DNA of 64,000 bases, taken from JAFAFN01 sp963707555. GTDB lineage: Bacteria > Actinomycetota > Acidimicrobiia > Acidimicrobiales > Microtrichaceae. Location of the stretch: NCBI GenBank assembly GCA_963707555.1, contig CAVPQM010000012.1:62001-126000 (forward strand). Direction: 5' to 3'. The notes beneath the pieces were generated by a model, which was not told the DNA's origin, did not search any database, and saw only the letters and a list, made by a program, of their open reading frames with translations. This document shows, in pieces, positions 53,103 to 60,752 of the stretch. Made by a program: the position numbers and the translations under genes. Position 1 is the first letter of the stretch. Each line of letters opens with the position of its first letter.

Positions 53103-54302
53103 ATGTCTGCCCACCCCGATGAGTTCCCCGACTTCGCCGTCGCGTGCGGTGAAGAGGCGTCCGATCCGACCGTGCTGCACGAGGGCGCCGTCGTCAGGGT
53201 CGACGAGCTGGCCGCCAGCGGGCACCTGGCCCACCAGGACCAGGACCTGGCCGACGTCGCCGCGCTCGGCGTCCAGTGGTGGCGCTACGGCATGCCGTGG
53301 CAGCTCACCGAGACGGCGCCCGGCGAGTACGACTGGCGCCTGTGGGACCAGGCGCTCGCCGCGTGCGAGCGCGCAGGGCTCACCCCGATCGTCGACCTGT
53401 GCCACTTCGGCCTGCCCGACCACCTGGACGGCTTCTGCTCCCCCGACTGGCTACCCGCCTTCGAGCGCTACGTCGCAGCCTTCCTCGAGCGGTACCGCGA
53501 CCCGGTGTTCTTCACCCCGGTCAACGAGCCGATGATCACCGCGTCGTTCTCCGGGTTGCTCGGGCTCTGGAACGACCGCAAGGCGTCACGCGCCGACTAC
53601 ATGACGGCGCTCGCCCACGTGACGCTCGCGAACCTGACGGCCGTCGAGCAGATCCGAGCGGATCGCGACGGCTGGTGGATCGGCGCCGAGGGCTTCGGGT
53701 GTCACGTCGCGGCCACACCCGAGGACCAGCCCGCAGCGGACGAAGCCCGCGCGCTGGAGCAGCTCGTGTGGGACCTGCACTTCGGCGTCGAGCCACGCGA
53801 GCTGGTGGCGGACGTCGCCGACGTCGTCGATCCGGAGGTGCTGAGGCGCATCGACGTGCTGGCCGGCACCGCCACGAAGGTCGTGGCCGGCCACGACCTG
53901 TACCCGATCAGCGTCGACCTGCACGGTGACCGACCCGGCGCGCTGTCGGGCGTGCCGCTCACGGCCGAGGAGCGCGTCGCCGCCTACGCCACCGAGGTGC
54001 GTGCCTGGCACGACCGCTACGACCGGCCGTTCTGGGTGGCCGAGACCTCGAACCTCGGCCTGGACGTCGACGAGGGCCCGCGCTGGTTGGCGCTGCTGGT
54101 CGACGAGCTCGACCGGCTGCGGGCCGACGACCTGCCGGCTCGTGGGATCTGCTGGTACAGCCGCGGCGACCAGGTCGACTGGGACACCATGCTGACCGCG
54201 CCGATCGGCTCGGTCACCGAGGTCGGCCTGTTCGACATGGACCGCAACCCGCGCCCCGTCGCCGCCGACTACGAGCGCCTGGCACGCGCCCGCACCTCCT
54301 GA
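53103..54302 (+). CDS. Glycoside hydrolase family 1-like protein
   Basis: 399-residue (beta/alpha)8 protein of the GH1 type. The acid/base glutamate is seen as E142 in FFTPVNEPMIT, and the likely nucleophile is E314 in FWVAETSN. This departs from the usual ITENG, so specificity may differ. Tryptophan-rich substrate-side segments are WWRYGMPWQLTE and YDWRLWDQALAAC. No signal peptide is visible, so it is probably cytosolic. Substrate (a beta-glucoside or other) cannot be read from sequence. Confidence 0.75.
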   Translation: MSAHPDEFPDFAVACGEEASDPTVLHEGAVVRVDELAASGHLAHQDQDLADVAALGVQWWRYGMPWQLTETAPGEYDWRLWDQALAACERAGLTPIVDLCHFGLPDHLDGFCSPDWLPAFERYVAAFLERYRDPVFFTPVNEPMITASFSGLLGLWNDRKASRADYMTALAHVTLANLTAVEQIRADRDGWWIGAEGFGCHVAATPEDQPAADEARALEQLVWDLHFGVEPRELVADVADVVDPEVLRRIDVLAGTATKVVAGHDLYPISVDLHGDRPGALSGVPLTAEERVAAYATEVRAWHDRYDRPFWVAETSNLGLDVDEGPRWLALLVDELDRLRADDLPARGICWYSRGDQVDWDTMLTAPIGSVTEVGLFDMDRNPRPVAADYERLARARTS

Positions 54303-54330
54303 CCTGTCACGATCCGCGCCCTGCCCGCCC

Positions 54331-54483
54331 GGTGGGTTGCAACGATGCTCACGGCGCTCGCTCCTGCAACCCAACAGACAGGGTGGGTTGCACCGGGGTG
54401 CTGACCACACGCTCCCGCAACCCAACAGACAGGGTGGGTTGCACCGGGGTGCTGACCACACGCTCCCGCAACCCAACAGCGGG
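54331..54483. repeat. Three 51-bp tandem hairpin repeats between convergent genes
   Basis: Three head-to-tail copies of 51 bases (54331-54381, 54382-54432, 54433-54483). Copies 2 and 3 are nearly identical; copy 1 differs in the centre. Each has an 8-base inverted repeat tgggttgc / gcaaccca around a loop of about 30 bases. They fill the gap between the GH1 gene and the DNA ligase gene. The conserved arms with a diverged loop in copy 1 suggest that the stem matters. Could be a MIRU/REP-like element or a multi-hairpin terminator. Confidence 0.9.
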
Positions 54484-54485
54484 GG

Positions 54486-55997
54486 TCAGCCGCCGAGCAT
54501 CGCCTGCAACGTGGTGAGCAGATCGGCCTGATCGGCCGACTTGTCGTCGCGGTAGCGGACCACCCGGGCGAAGCGCAGCGCGACCCCGCCGGGGTAGCGC
54601 GTCGAGCGCTGCACTCCGTCGATCGCGATCTCGACGACCTGTTCGGGCCGCACCTCGACCATGCCCTCGTGCCCCGGCGGGGGCGGCTCGGTCGACGTGC
54701 CCGGTGCGGCGAGCTCGAGGAACCGAGCGGTCTGCCAGCGCAGCAGGTCGTCGGTCAGCCCCTTGAAGGTCTTGCCGACCATGACGAACGAGCCGTCCTC
54801 GGCGCGAGCCCCCAGGTGCAGGTTCGACAACCAGCCCGTGCGTCGACCGTGGCCCCACTCGGCGCCGAGCACGACCAGGTCGAAGGTGTGCACCGGCTTC
54901 ACCTTGCGCCACGCCTTGCCCCGACGCCCTGCTTCGTAGGCCGACGCGAGCGACTTCACCACGGCGCCCTCGTGACCTGCGGCGAGCGCGTCGGCGAGCA
55001 CCGATTCCCCGACCTCCGGATCGTCGGTCGACGTCGCCGGCAGGCGCCACGGGCCCGCGATCCGATCCAGCGCCTCGAGCCGCTGCGAGAGCGGCTGGTC
55101 GATCAGATCCTCGTCGTCGAGGTGCATCACATCGAAGAAGAACGGACGCAGTGCGGCGTCGCCCATCGTGTCCTGGAACATGCGGGGACGGCCGTCCGCG
55201 CCGACCGACAGCGCCTCGCCGTCCAACACGACGCTGCGCACCGGCAGCCCGAGCACTGCGTCGACGACACCCGGGAGCCGCTCGGTGATGTCGTTCAGGT
55301 TCCGGGTCCACACCCGCACGCGGTCGGCTCGGCGGTGCACCTGGATGCGGATGCCGTCGAGCTTCCACTCGACCGACGCCGGGCCGGTGATCGAGTCCAC
55401 GGCCTCGGTGACCGACGTGGCGGTCGAGGCGAGCATCGGCTGCAACGGGCGGCCGATCTCCAGGCCCACGGACCCGACGGCCTCGACGCCGCCCACGGCT
55501 GCGAGGCGCGCGACGGTGTCGATCCGGCCGCCGAGCATCACCGCGCGCCGCACGACGGCGGTGGGCACCGACCACGCCGCGGCCACCGCGTCGAGCATCA
55601 CCCCTTCCGAGGCTCCCTGGCGGAGCTCGCCGCCGAGCAGGAAGGTGAGGAACCGCGCTTCGTCCGCCGTCGCCGCCGACATCAACGAGCCGAGCAGCGA
55701 GCGGCGCTCGATCACCGAGCCCGGGCCACTCAGCACCTGCAGCTCGGAGACGGCCCGGTCGACGTCGAGGACCGAGAGCGACGGCTCACCCGCAGGCGGC
55801 TGCTCGGCGCTCGCGAGACTGCGCCACCCCACGCCGATGCGCCCCTGGCGGACGGCGCCCGTGAGGAATCCGACGACCGGTTCGACCTCGTCGACGTCCG
55901 CTCGGACGAGCAGCGCGGCGATCGCGTCGCGCTTGGCGGACCGCGAGGACGTCGACGCGACGGCGGCCGAGGCGGTGGCGACTTCGGCGAAGAGCAT
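54486..55997 (-). CDS. ATP-dependent DNA ligase (LigB type)
   Basis: Seals DNA nicks through an enzyme-adenylate. 503 residues from the ATG at 55997. An N-terminal helical domain (MLFAEVATASAAVASTSSRS onward) precedes the nucleotidyltransferase domain with motif I VEWKLDGIRIQVHR (Lys nucleophile). Motif III is DGEALSVGADGRPRMFQ with FFFDVMHLDDEDL; motif IV is HEGAVVKSLAS and motif V AWRKVKPVHTFDLVVL. A C-terminal OB domain has VEIAIDGVQRSTRYPGGVAL. It resembles mycobacterial LigB (about 507 residues). No Ku or polymerase gene is adjacent. Confidence 0.93.
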   Translation of the reverse strand: MLFAEVATASAAVASTSSRSAKRDAIAALLVRADVDEVEPVVGFLTGAVRQGRIGVGWRSLASAEQPPAGEPSLSVLDVDRAVSELQVLSGPGSVIERRSLLGSLMSAATADEARFLTFLLGGELRQGASEGVMLDAVAAAWSVPTAVVRRAVMLGGRIDTVARLAAVGGVEAVGSVGLEIGRPLQPMLASTATSVTEAVDSITGPASVEWKLDGIRIQVHRRADRVRVWTRNLNDITERLPGVVDAVLGLPVRSVVLDGEALSVGADGRPRMFQDTMGDAALRPFFFDVMHLDDEDLIDQPLSQRLEALDRIAGPWRLPATSTDDPEVGESVLADALAAGHEGAVVKSLASAYEAGRRGKAWRKVKPVHTFDLVVLGAEWGHGRRTGWLSNLHLGARAEDGSFVMVGKTFKGLTDDLLRWQTARFLELAAPGTSTEPPPPGHEGMVEVRPEQVVEIAIDGVQRSTRYPGGVALRFARVVRYRDDKSADQADLLTTLQAMLGG

Positions 55998-56079
55998 CCG
56001 GACCGTTCTAGTCCGATGCCGTGACACAGGAGCTCGACCGATCGATCCGGGAGCACGACCCCGCATTCGGGGCACCCTG

Positions 56080-56580
56080 GTGACCTTGGAGGGTGTGGGA
56101 ACGTTCGAGGACTGGTACCGGGATCTCTATCCGCGGTTCGTGACGACGCTGTCGGTCACGCTCGGGTCGAGCGACGAGGCGGCCGAGGTCGCCGCCGACG
56201 CGTTCGTCGCGGCGTACGAGCAGTGGGACCGGGTCGCGGTGATGGACAACCCGGCAGGGTGGACCTACCGGGCAGCGGTGAACGGTGCGCGACGGCGAGG
56301 ACGGCGTCGGGGTGCCGAGCGTGACAAGGCGTTGCACCTGGCGCCGTCGCCGCCGGCGAACGAGAGCCTGCTCGAGCTGTCCGAACTTCTGGGCGACCTG
56401 CCCCCACGGATGCGACAGGTCGTCGCCCTGCGGCACATCGCGGACCTGACCGAGGTCGACGTCGCCGAGGTGCTCGGCATCTCGCGAGGAACGGTCTCGT
56501 CCACGCTGCGCGACGGCTACCGCCGCCTCGCGCTCAGCATCGGGACAGAACAGCAGATCCAGACAGAGGAGCAACGATGA
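56080..56580 (+). CDS. ECF-type RNA polymerase sigma factor
   Basis: 166 residues, GTG at 56080 (a GTG at 56095 is an alternative). Region 2 covers FEDWYRDLYPRFVTTLSVTL to NPAGWTYRAAVNGARRRGRR; region 4 covers ELLGDLPPRMRQVVALRHIA and LTEVDVAEVLGISRGTVSST with a helix-turn-helix. It is close to the actinobacterial SigE-like/SigM-like groups. The stop overlaps the next gene as ATGA, so the pair is translationally coupled, as with sigma/anti-sigma pairs. Confidence 0.9.
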   Translation: MTLEGVGTFEDWYRDLYPRFVTTLSVTLGSSDEAAEVAADAFVAAYEQWDRVAVMDNPAGWTYRAAVNGARRRGRRRGAERDKALHLAPSPPANESLLELSELLGDLPPRMRQVVALRHIADLTEVDVAEVLGISRGTVSSTLRDGYRRLALSIGTEQQIQTEEQR

Positions 56581-58133
56581 GCGCACTCTCCGATGAGCAC
56601 GTGATCGAGCGGATCGAGACGCTGGCCGATGTGGCGATCACCGAGGTCGATCCGCCCCCGATCCACCTCGGCGACCGACCCGGCATCGATGTCGCTGCCG
56701 CATCGCCGCCGACCGGCCGAGCACGGCGGCTGACGCTCGTCGCTGCCAGCGTCACGGCCCTTGTCGTCGGTGCGGGCGCCGTGTGGTCGATGCGTCCGGA
56801 GGACGGTGTGCGAGCGATCGAGGTCGATCCTGCCGGGCTGTCCGCCAAGATCGACGCCGTGATCCCAGCGACGTGGCCCGCCGAGCTCAACGGACCGGTG
56901 CTCGCGCACGTCGACGACGTGACCAGCGGCGCGGCCCTGGACCCGACGCCGGTCGCAGCCCGCGCCGTCCTGACGAAGGACGGGCGTGCGGCGGCAGTCG
57001 TGCAGACGGTCGACCTTCCGTACTTCCAGGTCGCCTCCACCGTCCCCGAGCCGGCGGCGGACGACGTCGGCACCGATGGCGACGGACGCACCACCCACTG
57101 GCGCGAGCGGGCCGACGGCAGCGTCGTCGAGATCGTCGCCCTCGCTCCGGGCCGATCCCTGGTGATCACCGCCCGACCCATCGAGCGGGCCGCGGTCGAA
57201 CAGGTGGCGTCGAGCCTTGCTGCGGCCGACGGCGTCCCGGCGAACGCGGCGCTGCCCGACGGATGGGCTGCATCCGACGAGCACGCGGATCTCACCGACC
57301 TGTTCGTCGGCGGCGGAGTCAGCACGGAGTGGCCGACGGTGTCGCGCAGCTCGTCGGACAGTCGGCGACACCTGTCCGTCTCGACGATGTCGTCCAGCAA
57401 CCCGGACGACGACATCCGCCGGATCGACGAGCTCGCCGGCACCACGGGACGGCGGGTCGACGTGGCCGGATCCGACGACGCGGTGCTCGTCCCGCTGAGC
57501 ACACTGAACGACGCTTCGATGTCCAGCGCGGTCGTGTGGAGCCCTGCGCCTGGACTCGTCTCGGTCGCACTGAGCGCGGACGTCGACCCCGAGCAGATCA
57601 TCGCCGTCGCCCGGTCGACCCGACGAGCGACCCGCGCTGAGTGGGACGGCCTGGTGCCGCAGGTCGACCTCCCCGCGACCGTCGAACACGACGGCTTCAC
57701 GCTCCCTGCCACCGCGACGGTGCTGGTCGGCGGAGAGCACCTCGGCCTGCCCTGGGTCGTCGTGTCGGATCGCCCGGAGCACCCACCGGAGAGCGAGGAC
57801 CTGTCGACCGAGAGCCTCGGGCTCCTCATCCGTGACGAGCAGGGTCGTCAGGCGGCTCACTGGCAGGGCCTTCCCGACGACCCTGGCGTGCCGGTCATCG
57901 GATCGCAGCGGTTCGGACCGCACGTCGTGGTGTCGGCGATCCTTCCGGCAGGTGCCACCGATGTCGTCATCCAGCGTGGCGACGAGGTGATCCCCGTCGC
58001 ACACGTCGCGCTGCCGGATCACGATCGGACGCTCCACTTCACCGTGGTGCCTGGTCGCGACATCGACAACAACCGCTTCGCCGTCCTGCAAGCCACGCTG
58101 CCCGACGGCAGCCAGTTCGTGCAGCAGGTCTGA
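56577..58133 (+). CDS. Membrane-anchored partner of the ECF sigma factor (anti-sigma-like)
   Basis: 518 residues with a short cytosolic N-terminus (ALSDEHVIERIETLADVAIT, about 2-60), one helix (RLTLVAASVTALVVGAGAVW, about 62-80), and a 430-residue extracytoplasmic region. That region is beta-rich and has internally similar blocks. The coupled position after an ECF sigma gene and the one-helix topology suggest an anti-sigma or sensor. The N-terminus is short and no zinc-binding HXXXCXXC is visible. The outer domain has no recognised family; it could be the sensing part. Confidence 0.6.
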   Translation: MSALSDEHVIERIETLADVAITEVDPPPIHLGDRPGIDVAAASPPTGRARRLTLVAASVTALVVGAGAVWSMRPEDGVRAIEVDPAGLSAKIDAVIPATWPAELNGPVLAHVDDVTSGAALDPTPVAARAVLTKDGRAAAVVQTVDLPYFQVASTVPEPAADDVGTDGDGRTTHWRERADGSVVEIVALAPGRSLVITARPIERAAVEQVASSLAAADGVPANAALPDGWAASDEHADLTDLFVGGGVSTEWPTVSRSSSDSRRHLSVSTMSSSNPDDDIRRIDELAGTTGRRVDVAGSDDAVLVPLSTLNDASMSSAVVWSPAPGLVSVALSADVDPEQIIAVARSTRRATRAEWDGLVPQVDLPATVEHDGFTLPATATVLVGGEHLGLPWVVVSDRPEHPPESEDLSTESLGLLIRDEQGRQAAHWQGLPDDPGVPVIGSQRFGPHVVVSAILPAGATDVVIQRGDEVIPVAHVALPDHDRTLHFTVVPGRDIDNNRFAVLQATLPDGSQFVQQV

Positions 58134-58196
58134 ACAACGCCGAGGGTGTGCCCGGGCCGGCCGTTCGGCTGGACCCGGACACGCCTCTCCCGACCC

Positions 58197-58868
58197 TCAG
58201 GTGACGACGAGCTCGGCGAACATGCCGTGGACCAGGTGCGGCGGGCCGCCCTCGACCTCGGGCGGCGCGCCGTTCGAGGCGGCAGCTGCCTTCAGGTACG
58301 TCTCGGGCGCGACACCCGTCGGGATCGAGCAGATGATGGCGTAGCGGCCGGGCTCGGCGAGCGTGCCATCGCCGACGGCTGCGATCTGCTCACCACCGGG
58401 CGGAGCGAGCAGCACCGTCACCGGCGCTCCCAGCATCGGCCCGACCTCGGCCTGCGGCAGCGAGACGAGCTCCTCGACGGAGCGCTCCTCGTCGTCGGGC
58501 AGGCGGAACGCCACCAGCTCGTGCAGTTCGCTGACCGCCTCGTTCACGATCGTGAGCTTGGAGCCGGCGGGGGCCGATTCGGGCAGCCCGCTGAACTGGA
58601 AGTCCGTCAGGGTCACCTCGATCTCCTGCGGTTCGTCGTGGCCCTCGGGGTGGGTGGAGCTCGTGGCCGGGGTGCTGGTCGTCGACTCCGCTGCCGCCAG
58701 CGGCTGGGCCGCCTCGTCGTCGCTGCTGCAGGCGACGGGGACCAGCGCGACGAGGGCTGCGAGCGGCAGGACCGCGAGTCGGCGGCCGGGGCGCCACGAC
58801 GCCGGGTGGTCGGTCGAGCGGACGGTCGGGCCGTTCGTGGACGGGGCCTGGGTGGATGGGATCTGCAT
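58197..58868 (-). CDS. Cupredoxin-like lipoprotein
   Basis: Probable extracytoplasmic blue-copper-type protein of 223 residues. The signal LAVLPLAALVALVPVACSSD has a lipobox Cys. A Ser/Thr/Ala linker precedes the domain EVTLTDFQFSGLPESAPAGS, then VNEAVSELHELVAFRLPDD. The putative copper ligands are His in SELHEL, Cys in YAIICSIPTG, His in PHLVHGM and Met in HGM. The order fits type I sites of sulfocyanin-like proteins. ATG at 58868 follows GGAGAGAGACC. It is divergent from the FAD oxidoreductase and convergent with the sigma partner. Confidence 0.75.
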   Translation of the reverse strand: MQIPSTQAPSTNGPTVRSTDHPASWRPGRRLAVLPLAALVALVPVACSSDDEAAQPLAAAESTTSTPATSSTHPEGHDEPQEIEVTLTDFQFSGLPESAPAGSKLTIVNEAVSELHELVAFRLPDDEERSVEELVSLPQAEVGPMLGAPVTVLLAPPGGEQIAAVGDGTLAEPGRYAIICSIPTGVAPETYLKAAAASNGAPPEVEGGPPHLVHGMFAELVVT

Positions 58869-59055
58869 GGTCTCTCTCCTCGGTGTCGATGTGACCCGGA
58901 TCGTCGGGCGGCTCGTTCGTGGGCGTCTGGCGGTGCGATCGCGGCGACTGGTGCGCCACTCGCGGTGTCTGCACCTGCAAGCACCAGCGCCCCTCGAACC
59001 GCCTCGAAGTGCGTAGGGGCACCGTCGACTCCACACCGACGCCGAGGAGGCCCCC

Positions 59056-60501
59056 ATGACCATGCAGACCGACCAACCGCAGCCCTATCCCGACCAGCCC
59101 CGTCCTGCTGACGACGATCCCGCACACGACGACCGCTTCGACGCGCTCGCTGCGTCGATCCGTGGCCGTGTCGTCCGGCGCGGCGACGACGTCGCGCTGC
59201 CGTGGAACCTGGCGGTACGCCACGACCCCGCGGTCACGGTCGTCGCGGCCGACGCAGCCGACGTCGCCACCGCCGTGCGCGTCGCGGTCTCCAATGACCT
59301 ACCGGTCGGCGTGCAGTCCACCGGCCACGGTCCGGTGCTACCCGTCGACGGCATGCTGATCCTCACGGGCGCGATGAGCACGGTGACGATCGACCCCGAG
59401 CGCCGCACCGCGACCATCGGCGCGGGCGCCACCTGGAACCAGGTGCTCGCCCCTGCGCAGGCCCACGGGCTCGCACCGCTGCTCGGTTCCTCCGGCACCG
59501 TCGGTGCCATCGGCTACACCCTCGGCGGCGGTCTCGGCTGGCTCGCCCGCCGCTTCGGACCAGCGTGTGACGCGGTGCGCTCGTTCGAGGTGGTGACCGG
59601 ATCGGGCGACGTCGTGCGGGCCGACGCCACCCAGAACATCGACCTGTTCACCGCGCTGCGCGGCGGGGGCGGCGGCACCCACGGGATCGTCACCTCGATG
59701 GAGATGGACCTGTTCCCCGTCACCGACGTGTACGCCGGCAATCTGCTCTACCCCGCCGCGGCAGCAGCCGAGATCGTCGACGCGTGGGCGCGCTGGGTCA
59801 CCGACGCCCCGGACGACCTCACGTCGTCGGTGGTCTTCATGAACTTCCCGCCGCTGCCGGAGATCCCCGAGCCGCTGCGCGGCCAGTGCTTCACGATGGT
59901 GCGCGGCTGCTGGAGCGGCGACCTCGCCGACGGCCGTGCGCTGCTCGACGGCTGGCGCCTGGCCAATCCGCCGCTGGTCGACATGTGGAGCTCCATGCCC
60001 TTCACCGAGGCGGCCTCGATCAGCAACGACCCCGTCGATCCGATGCCGGCGTCGTCGACCGGCGGCTGGATGCGTCGCCCCGACCGCGAGCTGGCCGCGG
60101 TGATCGCGTCACGCTCGTTCCCGACCGACGGCCCGCCGCCGGTCATCCTGACCGAGATCCGCCACTTCGGCGGCGCGGTGTCGGCCGGTTCCGCGATGAG
60201 CTCGATGGGCAACCGCGACCGCGAGTTCCTGTTCAACTGCGTCGCCCCCTGTGCCCCCGCCGACGAGCCGGGCACTCCGGCCCCGGTGGCCCCTGCCCTC
60301 GCAGCGATGCTCGAGGCGGTCGGCGATGCCCTCGAGACGAACAGCTACCTGAACTTCAGCGAGGGTCCCGCTCGACGCACGGCTGCTGCCACCGCGACCG
60401 ACCCGAGAGCGGCCGCCGCGCTGCGCGGTGCCGTCCGCTTCGACGTGGACGACCGGTTCCGCTTCGGCGTCGACCATCGTGGGGACCTGCCCCTCACGTG
60501 A
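59056..60501 (+). CDS. FAD-linked oxidoreductase (berberine-bridge-enzyme/VAO type)
   Basis: 481 residues. A GAGGAGG site precedes the ATG at 59056. The N-terminal FAD domain shows VGVQSTGHGPVLPVDGMLI with His91, the residue that is covalently joined to FAD in the family. The pyrophosphate-binding block is GSSGTVGAIGYTLGGGLGWL. The second covalent Cys of bicovalent enzymes is not evident. The BBE motif-like C-terminus is SYLNFSEGP. It oxidises an unknown alcohol or sugar-type substrate. A cupredoxin lipoprotein gene is divergent, suggesting a possible redox link. Confidence 0.85.
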   Translation: MTMQTDQPQPYPDQPRPADDDPAHDDRFDALAASIRGRVVRRGDDVALPWNLAVRHDPAVTVVAADAADVATAVRVAVSNDLPVGVQSTGHGPVLPVDGMLILTGAMSTVTIDPERRTATIGAGATWNQVLAPAQAHGLAPLLGSSGTVGAIGYTLGGGLGWLARRFGPACDAVRSFEVVTGSGDVVRADATQNIDLFTALRGGGGGTHGIVTSMEMDLFPVTDVYAGNLLYPAAAAAEIVDAWARWVTDAPDDLTSSVVFMNFPPLPEIPEPLRGQCFTMVRGCWSGDLADGRALLDGWRLANPPLVDMWSSMPFTEAASISNDPVDPMPASSTGGWMRRPDRELAAVIASRSFPTDGPPPVILTEIRHFGGAVSAGSAMSSMGNRDREFLFNCVAPCAPADEPGTPAPVAPALAAMLEAVGDALETNSYLNFSEGPARRTAAATATDPRAAAALRGAVRFDVDDRFRFGVDHRGDLPLT

Positions 60502-60554
60502 GGCCGAGACCCGAGTCGGCCAGATCGGTTCCCCCGGCACACCAACCGGGTGCG

Positions 60555-60678
60555 GCGCATCAACTGGGTGCGATCGCACCGGCCCTGACCGGCATCAGTG
60601 CACCCGGTTGGTGGCCGCGCATCAACCGGGTGCGATCGCACCGGCCCTGACCGGCATCAGTGCACCCGGTTGGTGGGG
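60555..60678. repeat. Two 62-bp tandem hairpin repeats between convergent genes, with short repeats following
   Basis: Copies at 60555-60616 and 60617-60678 are nearly identical. Each has an inverted repeat caaccgggtgc / gcacccggttg (caactgggtgc in copy 1) enclosing about 28 bases. Two 16-base copies of ggggcacccggtcggt follow at 60675-60706. The set lies in the 243-base gap between the FAD oxidoreductase and the SARP regulator. The layout is much like the 51-bp repeats at 54331, though the sequence differs. Confidence 0.9.
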
Positions 60679-60727
60679 CACCCGGTCGGTGGGGCACCCG
60701 GTCGGTGGGCCGGCGGGTCGACCCGGC

Positions 60728-60752
60728 GGGCCTGACCCGTCGGGTCAGGCCC
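60728..60752 (-). terminator. Hairpin overlapping the end of the SARP gene
   Basis: Perfect 12-base arms gggcctgacccg / cgggtcaggccc separated by one base. The stop codon of the SARP gene (60745-60747) lies inside one arm, which could couple termination with the end of translation. Confidence 0.6.

Noticed and set aside
54332..54517. A short plus-strand open frame with repeated peptide in the 51-bp array
   Set aside because: The repeated peptide only reflects the tandem DNA repeat; the unit is a hairpin, there is no ribosome site, and another reading frame is open too.
54331..60706. CRISPR arrays at the two hairpin repeat loci
   Set aside because: Units are fully repeated, without unique spacers of constant length, and no cas genes are nearby.
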